DNA of 42,500 bases from Chromera velia (taxonomy: Eukaryota; Sar; Chromeraceae), in assembly GCA_018398765.1 (NCBI GenBank), contig JAHBMJ010001494.1, forward strand, positions 22,501 through 65,000, written 5' to 3'. The position numbers and the translations under genes were made by a program. The notes under the pieces were generated by a model that saw only the letters and a list, made by a program, of their open reading frames with translations, did no database searches and was not told the origin of the DNA. This document shows positions 1 through 12,283 of this stretch, piece by piece. Position 1 is the first letter of the stretch; every line of letters begins with the position of its first letter.

Positions 1-1190
1 CTTCTGCAAGAACAAAGTGGGGCAGCGATGCCAGGAGTCTGCCACAGCTTGTATATATGCATGTATGCCAGCTCTTAATTATACGTAGTTGACCAGTAAT
101 AGCATGTTCCTCTTTCTTTCTCTGCTGAGTCAACAACATGACTACACCTGTTTCATTCTCTGCTCAGACAGCAGCATGACCGCATCTCTTTCATTCTCTG
201 CTCATGAGCAGCTTAACTGCATGACATGGTTCCTCTCTCTCTGCATGTCTCACTCTCTGCCCAGGAAGGGCACCTCTACTTTTCTTTCACTCTCTGCCGA
301 GGCAGCGGCGTGACTGCGCCTCTTTCATTCTTTGCTCACGCAACAGCATAATTCCATCGCTCTCACTCTCTGCTCAGTCAGTAACATGATAGTCATTGCA
401 CCTCAGAGTCTTCCATTCTTTGCTAAGGCAACAGCATGACTGCACCTCTTTCATTCTCCGCTCAGACAGCAGTATGACCGCATCTCTTTTATTCTCTGCT
501 CACGAGCAGCCGGACTGCGTCCCTCTCACTCCGTCTCACTCTCTGCCCAGGAGTGGCACGTCCACATTTCTTTCAGTCTCTGCCGAGGCAGCAGCATGAC
601 TGTAGCTCTTTCATTCTTTGCACAGTCAGCTGCATGATTCCATCGCTCTCACTCTCTGGTAGTGCTCAGTCAGTATCAGGACTACACCTCTTTCACTCTC
701 TACCGAGGCAGCATCATGACTGCACCTCTCTCATTCTCGGCTCAGGCCGCAGCGTGGCTTGCTCTATATCACTCTCTGCTCTATCAGCAGCATGACCACA
801 CCTCTCTTATTCTTTGTTCAAGCAACAGCATGTCGGCATCTCTTTCACTCTCTGCTCAGTCAGCGGCATGACTGCACTTCTTTCATTTTTTCCTCAGTCA
901 ATAACATGACTGCACCTTTGCACAGCACCTTTTTCATTCTTTACTAAGGCAGCAATACGATTATACCTCTTTTATTCTGAGTTCAGACAGCAGCATGACT
1001 GCACCTCTCTCATTCTCTGCACAGGGAGCAGCTTGGCTCCATCTATCTCACTCTCTGCTCTGTCAGCAACATGACTGCACCTCTTTCATTCTCTAGTACT
1101 CAGTCAGCAGCATGTCCTCGACTCTTCTACTCTCTACTCAGTCGGCAACATGACTGTACCTCTTTCATTCTTTGCTCAGCCTGAGGCAGC
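1..1190. repeat. 38-bp minisatellite with higher-order structure
   Basis: The segment is built from diverged copies of a unit of about 38 bp that contains CATGACTGCACCTCTTTCAT followed by a TCTCTGCTCAG-type tail. CATGAC or TATGAC starts at 435, 473, 994 and 1070, which fits multiples of 38. A larger block of about 300 bp is also repeated (roughly 161-460 against 465-760), sharing the CTGCCCAGGA and CTGCCGAGGCAG variants. Short open frames through it translate into repeated Ser/His-rich peptides, but these are a by-product of the repeat. The array begins before or at the left edge. Confidence 0.9.
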
Positions 1191-2037
1191 GGCATGTCTT
1201 TTATGCTTCGCGCGAACAGCACCGTTTAGCCCGTTTCTCCAGAAAATTGAGAAGATTCCCCATCGTTGGAATGCTTTTGTTGTTTTTCAATTTGTTGATG
1301 AATGACATGAGAATGCATTTGCAAGAATTAAGTGAAATGCTGCAGTGTAGTTGAATCTAGTTCAAAGGATCGTTTTCATAATTCAAAAACGAGACTTGCT
1401 AATAAGTTGCTATTGGTTTTTATCAATTTTTTATATGTTTTTCAATCAAATTCTTATAGTAAAGATTGTGCATCTATACTATATGAGAAAGAGTGTTTAG
1501 GCATTGAATCAGGCGCTTTTTAATGGCTAGAAACCCTACGAGACGGCTCCTTAATTTATGTTTTTATAGTAGAAACAATGCACCTGATGAATGCACCTGA
1601 AATACACCTGAATTTAGGCGCATTCGTCCAAAGCACCTTGCACCTTGCACCTATGCACCTTTTCTCGTTCTTAGTCTCTAAGAATCGGTTCGAGAGGACC
1701 TCCCATTTTATACCTAGTTTTGTACCTTTCCTGACACGCGTATTACAACCCACGCGTACCCCCCTCACTTCAATCAGACTTCAACCACTTCCATATACAG
1801 TGCGATTTCAACATTCTGCTCAGAATCTGCCCATAAAAACCGAATGAGTTACCGTTGCGACGTTAATTACCGAAGAGAAACTTCATGCTTTTTAAACATA
1901 AAATTCAATCACCTTCAGGGGACGGACATTGACAGACTCGTTGACAGAGACAGGTTGCCAAGAAAGAGCGGGGAGGACTTGACAAAAACTTAGAAGTGTG
2001 AGAAAACATGCCCGGTCGTACATTGTTAAATACGTGC
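1191..2037. other. Intergenic region, no gene seen
   Basis: AT-rich sequence with no convincing coding exon on either strand. Around 1578-1655 the hexamer GCACCT recurs several times at short spacing, a small degenerate repeat. The 3' end of the minus-strand membrane-protein gene begins at 2038. Confidence 0.6.
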
Positions 2038-3205
2038 TCAGGCTGCGACCTCCCCAGAACCCCCTTCCTCGTCCCTCTTCCCTCCAGAAAGGTGCTCCAG
2101 TTTGACCTTCACGACCAGAAGGCCTTCGGTGCTCTTGACTCTCTCGAGAAGCTCTGCAACACTGACGTCACTTCTGATATCACGGGATATCTCTATAAGG
2201 TAATCGTTCTCGGTCTTCGGGAAGTACAGGATTCTTTCTGAAGTTGTGCCCATCACGTCGAACTCGACGTGGATTTTTTTTGCTTCGTCGGTTCCACACC
2301 GGCGAAGGGAAACGCGCAGGTGGTCCTGAAAAAAGACAGTAGAGATCGAAAAGAATCTATGGATGCTCGACAATTTGACGGTCAGTCCAACAGCAAAAAA
2401 GCAGTTTTGGTGACTCCCACTCTTGAAGGAAGAGTAGAACAAAGACAAATGCTGGAAAGTACACAAATCGCGCATGTTTGCGCCGCAAATTGGGCGTGTG
2501 TAAACGTAAAGAATATCCGGCTGCCCGACGCTGGGTACCGCTGGGTACACAAGCTCGTTTTTTTCACTACAACGTGGCAGCTGGCTGAGCAGCCTCACGT
2601 GAGTCACAAAACTCACCGAAAAGGATACGTTAACTTCGATTTGCCACTCATTGGAACCCCACTCGAACTTGTTCGAACGAAGGTATTTACAACGGCCAAA
2701 CTCCACCGTATCCACCAAGTCCTTGACATTGACCATGAACTCTCCGTCAGCCAGCTTTTTGAAACCTCTGTTGAATTCACGATCGTAGGCAACGTTCAAG
2801 GAGATCGAAGGAGATCGACTGCACACTCAGTGTCTTGGACATTTGCTTCACGGATATATCCAGCTCGTCCCTCTTCTTTACAGCTGCTGCAAGCGCTTTC
2901 TGAAGCTCCGACACGCTCTTTTCGGTCACCGAGACGCGACTCTTCAATTCATCCAGCTCCTGCACTGAGATGAGCCGAACTCCAGCAAGAGATACGAAGA
3001 AGCAGAGGAGACGGCGAACCCCCAGCCCAATAAATCGAAACGCCCTCCCAACCCCCCTGTAGAGAACGAGAGAAACACTCAGAGCGCCTCCCAGAACCCA
3101 GGGAATCATTTTATTGAGGAGATGCAGACAGCCAACGAGGGCAACGAGGACCATCCACATTTCAAATTTTAATTCATTCTCACCGAAGAAAAACTTCATC
3201 TCCAT
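2038..3205 (-). pseudogene. Two-TM, coiled-coil protein with MATH-like C-terminal domain; reading frame broken
   Basis: The likely start is the ATG at 3203-3205 (MEMKFFFGENE). Two hydrophobic segments follow (WMVLVALVGCLHLL and WVLGGALSVSLVLY), then a coiled coil (LDELKSRVSVTEKSVSELQ), then a beta-rich region containing KFEWGSNEWQIEV and LRVSLRRCG. That region resembles the MATH/TRAF-like fold (F-x-GxxEWxIxV), but the resemblance is weak. An intron is clear at 2326-2616 (GTGAGT...TTTTTTCAG, phase 0). Upstream of it the frame shifts at 2798-2818, where the 10-mer AAGGAGATCG is tandemly duplicated. Counting only one unit, the two exons total 289 codons including the stop, exactly in frame. It is therefore a recent frameshift allele, a pseudogene or an assembly error. 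The function is unknown; the layout suggests a membrane-anchored scaffold or adaptor. Confidence 0.55.
2326..2616 (-). other. Intron of the MATH-like gene
   Basis: On the minus strand the donor is TCG|GTGAGT at 2616 and the acceptor is TTTTTTCAG|GAC at 2326. Splicing joins NVSFS to DHLRVSL in phase 0. Confidence 0.75.
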
Positions 3206-3376
3206 GGTCTCCTCGTGATGATCAAGCGCGTACCTTTCTTTTTCTGACCGTCTACAGTCTCGGAATGCAATCAAGATCGACGGATGTACGCATGCACATG
3301 TACGGATGGACGGACAAGCAGACCGGCAGGCATCCGGCAAGCAGAGAGAGGAGAAAGACAGATCGAGAGAGATCAT

Positions 3377-4685
3377 GAGAGATCCGGCCAGAGAGTTTCG
3401 TCAGCGCGCGGCGCGCGCGGCCCTCGCGCGGTGCATGGGCCGCGCGGCGGTTGCAGATCTCATGGTAGCAGTTTGCAATTAGCAGAGCCTAAGTTTTGAA
3501 ACTAAACGTTTAGACAAAACCGAATACATTAGCAGACTCGTGATTGAGCGTTCCCATAAATGAGGGGCGGATCTAGCCTAGTTTGCATCTTTGTGTGTGA
3601 GGAGCAGACGCGAGTCATGCGATATGGTTAGACAGAGACTAGGAATGAGTCGGCACATACCATATACTATACGCTCAGTATATGGGCCGAATTGTGGGCC
3701 GTAGTGTGATGGGACGCGCTAAGAATACCTGAACATAAAAAAATTGTGTATAACTACCTCTTTGATACTATGGGCCACTTAAAAGTAAAACGTTCAAATT
3801 CATGGTATAAATTTGAACAAAATATTAAAAAACAACAAATACTGAATTAAATTGAATTAAGACAGACTAAGACACACTCACCTAGACACTTAAATTAAGC
3901 CTGTGAGCACACCTCTTTACCTCCCTGGCGCTACCTACTTTTTTACCAGCTTTTTTATTATTTTTTATCAGAGCTAATCAGAACTCTAATCAAAAGTACC
4001 AAAATTTTGCCCCTAGTTTTACCCAGTAGGCTATCAGTGCTAGTATCAGTGCTAACTAGTGCTAACCAAAATCGCTTATCAAGCGCTTTCAGCGCCCATC
4101 AAAATCCACCAGAAAGTTGCCCCTGTGGGCCTTCGGCCCACCTAAATCTGCTTAGCCCGCCGATCGGAAGTTAGCCACCGCCAAGGGGGGACACCTCTTA
4201 AGTTGGGGGCGTAGGTCTAGGCTTGGGCCAACTGCGGGGTATGACATGCAACTTCCGTTCACATCTGTTCCTAGATCCAGCCCTAAATTCTAGCCTAGAT
4301 TACCTTAGATCTGTCCACCTACTAGATGGAGAAATTATGAGATTCAATAATAATGAGAAGGGCACATTTGAAGGCGTTCACAATATCTAGGCGGTCCATG
4401 ATCGATACAAACTTGAAGAATTGAGCGGCACAATTTTAACTCAACCGTAACAAAATAAACAAAAGAACAACACAGTAAAAATCACTTTACAAATAATTTA
4501 TAATTATATAACTAGTAATATCATCTGTTTATAATTAACTGTTATTACTTATACCATTTTTTGATTATATTAGATCATATGATATAAGCAATCAACCCAA
4601 AACTTCAACATATAAAAACAAATAAAAATCAGTCTCCACCGAGGTTAGCGGCTTCTTTTTGGGTTGCTTTCACAGCAGTAAACAG
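3377..4685. other. Intergenic region with GC-rich spike and short hairpin
   Basis: No gene is recognised. A short GC-rich stretch dominated by CGCG lies near 3405-3455. It is followed by AT-rich sequence. A perfect 7-bp inverted repeat, GTGGGCC TTC GGCCCAC, sits at 4125-4141, and related GGGCC words occur at 3685-3700 and 3770. The segment could be transposon debris, but no coding or terminal repeats support that. Confidence 0.5.
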
Positions 4686-5803
4686 TCACTGCTCAGTACC
4701 TGTCAACAAGAAAATGGGAGGACCTTCCACCTCGTTGCTTTCTGACGCCTTCAAGCGGGCGTTGCGGGACCGGTCCTTCTGGTTTTTTGCTTCTCGCTTC
4801 CGCCTGGCTTCATCTTGTGAAATGATGGAAGCCACTCTGCGAGACAGTTCGAGAGACTCCATCCCCCCCTGACGAGGAGGGCCCACCACCCCAAAGGTCT
4901 GCCTGCACAAAGTCTGCGCTCGTCTCTCTGCCCTCCGTAGACGGTCTTCTAGAGGCGTTGCCCGAGAGCCCTCCGCTCTGTCTAGGCCGTCTGCCGTCAT
5001 GACAGGAATGTGGAAGGGTTCCTCTTCGGGAAACTGGTCGTCGCTTTCGGCACTTCCACATCTGTCTGAACTCTCTGACCCCAGAGCATGCCCCTGTTCA
5101 GTACTGGCAGCCTGAGTGTCTGGAGTTCCCGTCCGAGTCCTCTGAGGCTTTACGTTAAGGTCATCATAGTGGTAGGTTTTCCTCTTGGACGCTAATTTGA
5201 AAGTATTCGCATGATTGATATCCTTCTCGGCCTTTTTCCAGGTCTCTCCATACTTCCCACTCGCATCGAGTTGCCCTCTATCTCTGCCTTCTCCTTCCTC
5301 ATCAGCAATGCCCCCCTCCTCTTTCGCTTCCCCCCCCCCTCCAGCTCTAGGGGACGTGCCTGAGGCGGCAGCTCGAGGGGAGACGTCGGTGGGGCCTCCA
5401 GAGGGAGAGGCCGGGTTGCTGCTGTTGAAGGAGGGCCTCCACTGCCTCTCTGTATGGAGAAGGGAATCCCGCAGCACAGCAGCCAGACGGCTTCCTTGCC
5501 TGTGCTCTGACTGCACCCACGCAAAGACCAGACAGGACGTGATGGAAAAACACAGACACGACCGGGATAAGGGGTAGAGGCAAAGTGATTGATTGGTGTA
5601 TGTCCGTTTTCTGGATGCACAATCTTTGTGACTTTTGCTTTTTGTGTTCGTTCAGCCTTCGTGACGTTTTAAAAATTCGGATTCTGTCTCTGTACCCGAC
5701 CCTGTCTATCAAGAGAAGAAAATGAAGAGAGAAAGAGAGAAGTTGAAAGGCACGACAAAAACTGGACGAGTGAGAGTAAATCATATTTTCACACGCTGAT
5801 GTA

Positions 5804-5841
<38 letters not shown>

Positions 5842-7791
5842 TACATTCACACAGACACCCACCAAGTCAGTCACTCACTCACATACCTGGGGCAAGGCCG
5901 CAGCCAGGAAATCCCGCCCCTTGAAGGCACATGCCAAGGCCTCTGAGATCATCTGCGCGATTTGTGCGTGACGCTTCACATCAGACACCGTCGACCCTGG
6001 ACCCATCGCCCCCAGAGGCCCCCCGTTCGCCCTTCGGGTGCCCCCCCCGGCAACGGAAGGCGTATGCATGAGCACCGATCCATCCCCAATCGTGCTACCT
6101 CTTGCGTCAACATCTGATGATTCATTTCCTACTCCCACAACCCCCCCCCTTGAAGCAGTATACTTGGTCAGCAGTGTCTCTCGTGTCTGCAGGTCCTGCA
6201 CAGGCTCCCCCCACACCCTCCCCACTGCCATCCCCGAAAGCCCCGTCTCTCTGTTCTTTCGCTCCTCCCGTGCCAAGTCAAACACGTCCCGCCACTTCCC
6301 TCTGAACACAGCCAGTCCCCCTCCCCCCTTTCTTTCCTTTTCCCAAATTGACGCACGCCCTGCCTCATCTTCCCTCTCCCTCTCTGCGACGACGGAGGGC
6401 GGGACATACCCCGTCTGCGCCTGTTGCGTCCTTCGCAGAAGGGCCTTTTTCTCCTTCAAAGAAAGAGACATCGACACACCGTCCCCCACAGCAGCAGTTG
6501 CAGTCATGAGGTCTTTGGCTAACACTTCGAACCTCTGCTTCTCTGTCGACAGCAACACCGCGTCCCCTCCCCCCCCCCTCGCGGTGTTTCCACGTCTCCA
6601 TTCTTTGTCAGAGACAAACCCGCGAGACCGTCCTTGCCGAGTCCGTTCAAAAAAGCTTCTCCGATGTCCGGCTCGCCTGTACCCAGCCTCAATCTCTGCA
6701 AACATGACAAACAGAAAATGACAAAAAGAACCCACCCCCACAAAAACTTTCTTCTTGAGAATATTTCGACTTCCAATCCAGTGATTCCCTCGCTCTTTGT
6801 CTTCAAGGCTGCTTTGAGACTGGAACATGGGGCGATGTGCAAATGCAGATAGATGCAACATCGCTTCCTTTCCAACTTGACATACGTCACCCAGTCACCC
6901 CCACACAACCTCAGAAAATCTTCGGATGTCTAGGGAGACTCCACCAGACATGCTCTCTGTCTCTCTCTCTCACGCTCTCACTCTAGAGCTCTCCCTCCTC
7001 ATTCATCTATACACAAAATCGATAATGCCCTAGCTCTATTTCCTTCCACATATTTTTGCTGACTGACCCTTGAGGACGAGGAGTCTGCCACCCCACTGCG
7101 CCCCTGGGTGGCCTGACGGAGGGCAAATCTCTCAGCAGCTTCCAGCTCGATCTTCGTCAGACACTGACTCACCAAGTACTGCAGTCAGTCGAGGTCACGA
7201 AACAACAAAACGATAAACAAACGTTATCGTGACTTTCTCGTCTCCTCTGCGTTCGGCATCTTTCATCTCGTCACGAAACTAAGTCGCGATTGTGAACGGT
7301 GGGAAGAGAGGAGATTGTGCAGCTTGAACAAAGTATTGGAACGGAACGTGCGAAAAAATTGATGGATCGACTAGGATGCCATGGCAAAGGACAGCCCAGC
7401 AATTGCGTTTTTTCTTTTGGTTTCACAGAATGGTCTCATCCTTTAGCTCTCTCTTTCTCTCACTCACTCACTCACTCACTCAATCAATCAATCAATCAAT
7501 CAATCAATCTATCAATCACAGACTCTCCCTCTCTCTCTAAGTTGGATACACACAGACACACACACACACACACACACACACTCATACACACTTACGTTTT
7601 TCAGTCTCTCCCATCGCTCTGGGAGAAACGTTTTTGTGTCAGCGCGAATCTTCTCGAATAGCGCCTCATGGGCTTCTGTCTTCGGGAAGAAAAGTTCCAG
7701 AAACAGTTTCCTGCACACACACAAACATGCACACACAAATGCAGACAGACAGACAGACAGACAGACAGAGAGAAAGAAACACAGACAGACC

Positions 7792-7825
<34 letters not shown>

Positions 7826-8794
7826 GAGAAAGAAACACAGACAGACCGACAGACAAACAAACGAAGAGACAGGTGCAGATTCTTGCAGATTGTACACTTC
7901 GTTTCTCCAACAGGCAAAAGAGCGATACCAATCCCGCCGGCGTACGGAGCAAACAGACAGGAAAGTGAGAGACGTGCTGACAATGCGCGAAAAAGAGAGG
8001 AGAGGGATGGTTGAGATCTCATGGAACGTGCCCACAATTAGAGTCTAAAATGGCTATCTATGAGGTTGAAGGACACAGTTGTGAACTCGGTGGTGACGGT
8101 CGGAAGTCTTGCCTTTCTTTCTCAGATTTTTTTTCTCTCACACAACTCCGGGCAGCTTTATATGAAGACACACACGCAGTCCTGTACGCAGGCAGAATCG
8201 GTGAATTGGAGAGCACTCCCGAGTGAGTTGGAGAGTTCCACACCCGCAAAGAGATGTTCTATTTCTTTTAGAGCTTTGTGTACAGACGCAGGGGCAGACG
8301 GACCCAGGTTGGCTCTCCGAGTTGGCGTCTGAGTCTCCTGCAGCAGGGTCTCTCCCGAGGGTCCCCTCCACTCTCTCCTGCCGTGCCTGTCCCTCTGTCT
8401 TCTCCGCTGCTCCCTTCTCTCCAGAGTCGGCAGGGGAGAAGTCGACCTGTCCTGTCCCCTCTCTCTCCGCCTGTCCCTGTACACTGCCTCCTCCCTGCTC
8501 CTGTTCAAGTGCGAGAGGACCCTTAGGGCTTCCTCTCTCCCCGTTTGTGATGGCTGACTTCGTGCTTGCATCTCCGTGCGTCTGGGAGTCCGCAGCGTCC
8601 CCCTCTTCTTCTTCTGGGGCCTTCGAGTGGAGGGCCTCCACGAGAAGTAACACGGGGACCAGACGGAAGAGGACCTCTGGGGGAGGGTCCCTCATCTGGA
8701 GAGCTTCTGCGACTCTTGGAGGGCAACTGATGGTCACAAACGAACACACACACATACACCCACACACACACACACACGCGCGCGCGCGCGGGCG

Positions 8795-8851
<57 letters not shown>

Positions 8852-10845
8852 GGCAAATATGAAAACGGGGGAATCAAACTCGACGCAAGAGACAGAGTGC
8901 AAGAATGCGTTTCCAAATTCTTCGTCTGGAATGAAGTCGCAAAGTCAAATGAGGTCTGCAGGGCCTGCATGTCTTTTCCCCGTCGTCCTCCCACACTACG
9001 ATACGATTCATTGAGACAACTCCTCACTCAGTGCACTGCCTGGAAGTGCTACGTTTTCAAATTGGATTCACAAGCGGTTCTGAGAAACAGGAGAGAGCGT
9101 CAATGCGTACTACAAATGCAGATGAGAGTTGTACAGAGGAAAGTCAAAGATGTCAACGACTACTCTGACTGACTGACTGACTGACTGACTGACTAACTGA
9201 CTGACTGACTGACTGACTGACTGACTGACTGACTAACTGACTGACTGACTGACTGACTGACTGATTCTGCATCCATGTGATGAATGCACATGCGAATAGA
9301 AGTGCCCTAGTATCCAGGAGATTCTCTGCGACGTCCCACACGGACTCGAGGCGAAGGAACGGGACCCGCACGGATTCGTTGCGGTTCAACTCAGGGTCAA
9401 AATCGACCTGCATGCATGCATGTATGATTGGACAAGCAGGGAAAGGGAGAAAGAAGAAGAGGGAACCAGAGGGGGTGTATGCAAATCAAGATGATGTCAG
9501 GTGATGTTTTCACTGAGAAGGGGAGTATCTAAAACAGTCTCTCGCTCGGCCTCTGCATGCGAGGTAAGAGGGGGACTGAATGAGTGCCCCTGCCTTTACG
9601 AAATCGGCACGTGGTCCAGAGCTCTTGTTCCAATTCTCTTCTTGGTATTTATTTTCTCCCTCCCGTTTTCTCTCTCGATCGTCCTTTTCTTCTGTTCAAT
9701 TTTTGAGTCCATCTCATTAGGAAAAAACAGCAACGCATGCAGGCTCACAGAGCGATCCTTCCACGCGGCTAGACTTGAGCAAGTGTCTTCATATCTCTCC
9801 AGGAGAATGGCACAAACTCGCTTGATCACTGCAATCAAGAGAGAGGAAGAGAGGGACGCATTGCATTCAGAGAGAAAGAGAGTGAGATGAGTGCTGAAAG
9901 GGTGCATGAAAAGAAGTCAAAACTGCATAATGGAGCGTTCGAACAGAAAAGTTCTCTTTCATGAGATGGTCGACAAACCCACTAAAGAAGACTAGCAGGA
10001 AGTGGAAGTACAACCAAGCTTCCGAATGCTTTGCAAAAGAATGTCGCATGCGATTAGACTTGAAACAAATCCTCCTTCCTGCTGTCCAGTATCAACGTAC
10101 CGGGAAAGGTGTCGACTCCGTTCACCTCTTGCATTTTCAAAATGTGCCGCGCTCTGAGAAGCTGCAGATAGGAGAGGAGGAACAATCAAATTATGGGCAC
10201 TGCACAAGCATGGTGCGATGGCCTTGGGACAGGATTTCCAAAAGGGGTCCGTTCTGAATGAGAAAAGAGGCTGCCCACGACAAGACAGGAACAAATGCAC
10301 CCCACAAGCCAAGGCCCCGTTTTCTTGGTAAGTCAAAACAGCGGGCTCTGTTCCACCATTTTTTCGAAAGCCTGGTCTGTTGCCTTTCCTGACGACTAAA
10401 AAACCCCCAAGGATTGAGAACTGTTCTCAGCCAAACCGACTGTGCAATAAAAGAGAACAAAACAACTGAAGAGAAGGGGAGAAACCAAAAAACAAACTGA
10501 CTACAGGAAGCGCAAAAAAGTCCCTCCCACTCCCTCCAAAGTTCGCCATCGCGTTCACTGCATTCATTCATTCACTTATTCACTCGTTCATACTGTCACG
10601 GAAACGGATGGTTCAGTCGTGAATTGTTTTCGCATCAGGCGATGACAGAAAATGATGACAGCGCCTTTCGACTGGCTCTGACGTTCTTTTGCCCACTCAA
10701 GTTTTGATTTTACGGAACGCCAATCCGAGTCTGACAGTCAGTCGGCATTTTTTCTCTGTACCTTTTTGCACATTCCTCCAATGTCTCAATGTTGCCCGCA
10801 ACTGATCACCAACTTCCTCTCCCCTCAACAGAAGAACCACCTCCG

Positions 10846-10886
<41 letters not shown>

Positions 10887-12233
10887 CGATTGCCCCTCTG
10901 ACCTTGCCCCAGAGCCTGTAGAAGTTTGGCTTCACACAGAATTCCAAACTGAGTCGACCCATCCCTCTCCGCCTGTTCCCACCTCTTCATGTCCTCTGCC
11001 GTGTACCCCCCCGACTGCTGCTTCATCATCTCTCTCGTGTCTCCTCGACGCCCCTCCGCCCCCTCATGGGTCCCCGTCTGCACGCTCCCCTGCCGATTCA
11101 AATTGTTTGTGTTCCCCTGGGCACCCCCTCGAGGTGAGAGGCTTGACCGCTCACCCCCCGGCTGCCTCACTCCCCGCGGGGAGGTGGACATGGAAATGGC
11201 GGCACGTGAGACCCCAATGCCCGGAATGGCCCCGTGCACGGACAGGGGGTTTGCCAGACTTGTAAAGGGCCCAGCAGCAAAGGGAACTGAGAGACCAAAC
11301 GGGCGATCCGGGGGGACGAGCATCTGATCATTCTCTTCATTCAAAGAGAAGAGTCCTCCCTCCCTGACACCTACGGCGCCCCTGAACATGCTTTGCTGCA
11401 GGAATTCCGTAACTCTCGCCGTCTCATGCCGTCTCTCCATCAATTCCCGATGCGCTTTTCGTTGGTTCTCAAGCCTCTGCGCATGCCGACAGAGAGCGAC
11501 AGCTCGATGAGCACGACGAGCTTTTCCTCTCGCCTGCTGTGCTGATGGGAGGGACGAATGATCGCGCTCCGCCGCCATCTGTGGCGACGCCAAGATCGCC
11601 AAAGCTCCTCCTCTTGCGGCATCGACAGATCCACCAGACCCTCTGTGCACCTGCGAGGAGGCACTTCCATTCATCTGTTGCTGTTGTTGGTCCGATGAGG
11701 CCTCACTCCCTCGTCTCTTATTGTCCTGCAGCTTCAGTCTTCGCATTCTCTGCCTCTCGATCCGGTCTGCGAGGTCAACGAGGTTCCTGCAGGCAGATCG
11801 ATCAAGGAAGGCAAATGGACCGACAATGCGGTCGTACTTTTTGTGCTTCATTCGCACTTTTTCTCAATTTCAGTGCCTTGTTGTTCTCCTCATAATTCAC
11901 ACAGCAAGTCAGAAAGGGTTCGGCATGCATTTCGTATGGCGTACACTAGTGCATGACTTAACTAACTGACTGACTGACAGTAGAGGAGTAAGAACACGTG
12001 CCAGCACCCCCTGCAGTGCGCTGAAGAGTTCGTGCTCGAATGACCTATACATTCGACAGAAGAAGAGCAGCGAGGTGTCCACTGAGGAGGTGAAGCGCCG
12101 CCACTCCGCGGTGGAAGGGGGAGCGCTCATGCTCTGCAGCTCCCCCAGCCAAAGAGGGGCCTGCAAGCGGTCAGATGAATCCAAGCAGTCACTCACAGAC
12201 AGCTAGACAGACAGACAGACAGACAGACACACA

Positions 12234-12283
<50 letters not shown>

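Noticed and set aside
89-947. Small plus-strand open frames in the left end
   Set aside because: They follow the 38-bp minisatellite and have no independent coding signal.
6038-6721. Plus-strand frame of about 227 codons
   Set aside because: Antisense to exon 6695-5887 of the giant gene, with Pro/Ser-biased shadow composition and no start context.
7512-8048. Open frames with Cys-Leu-Ser-Val or Thr-Asp-Arg-Gln repeats
   Set aside because: They are products of the CAGA tetranucleotide array; only the segment 7596-7710 on the minus strand looks like a real exon.
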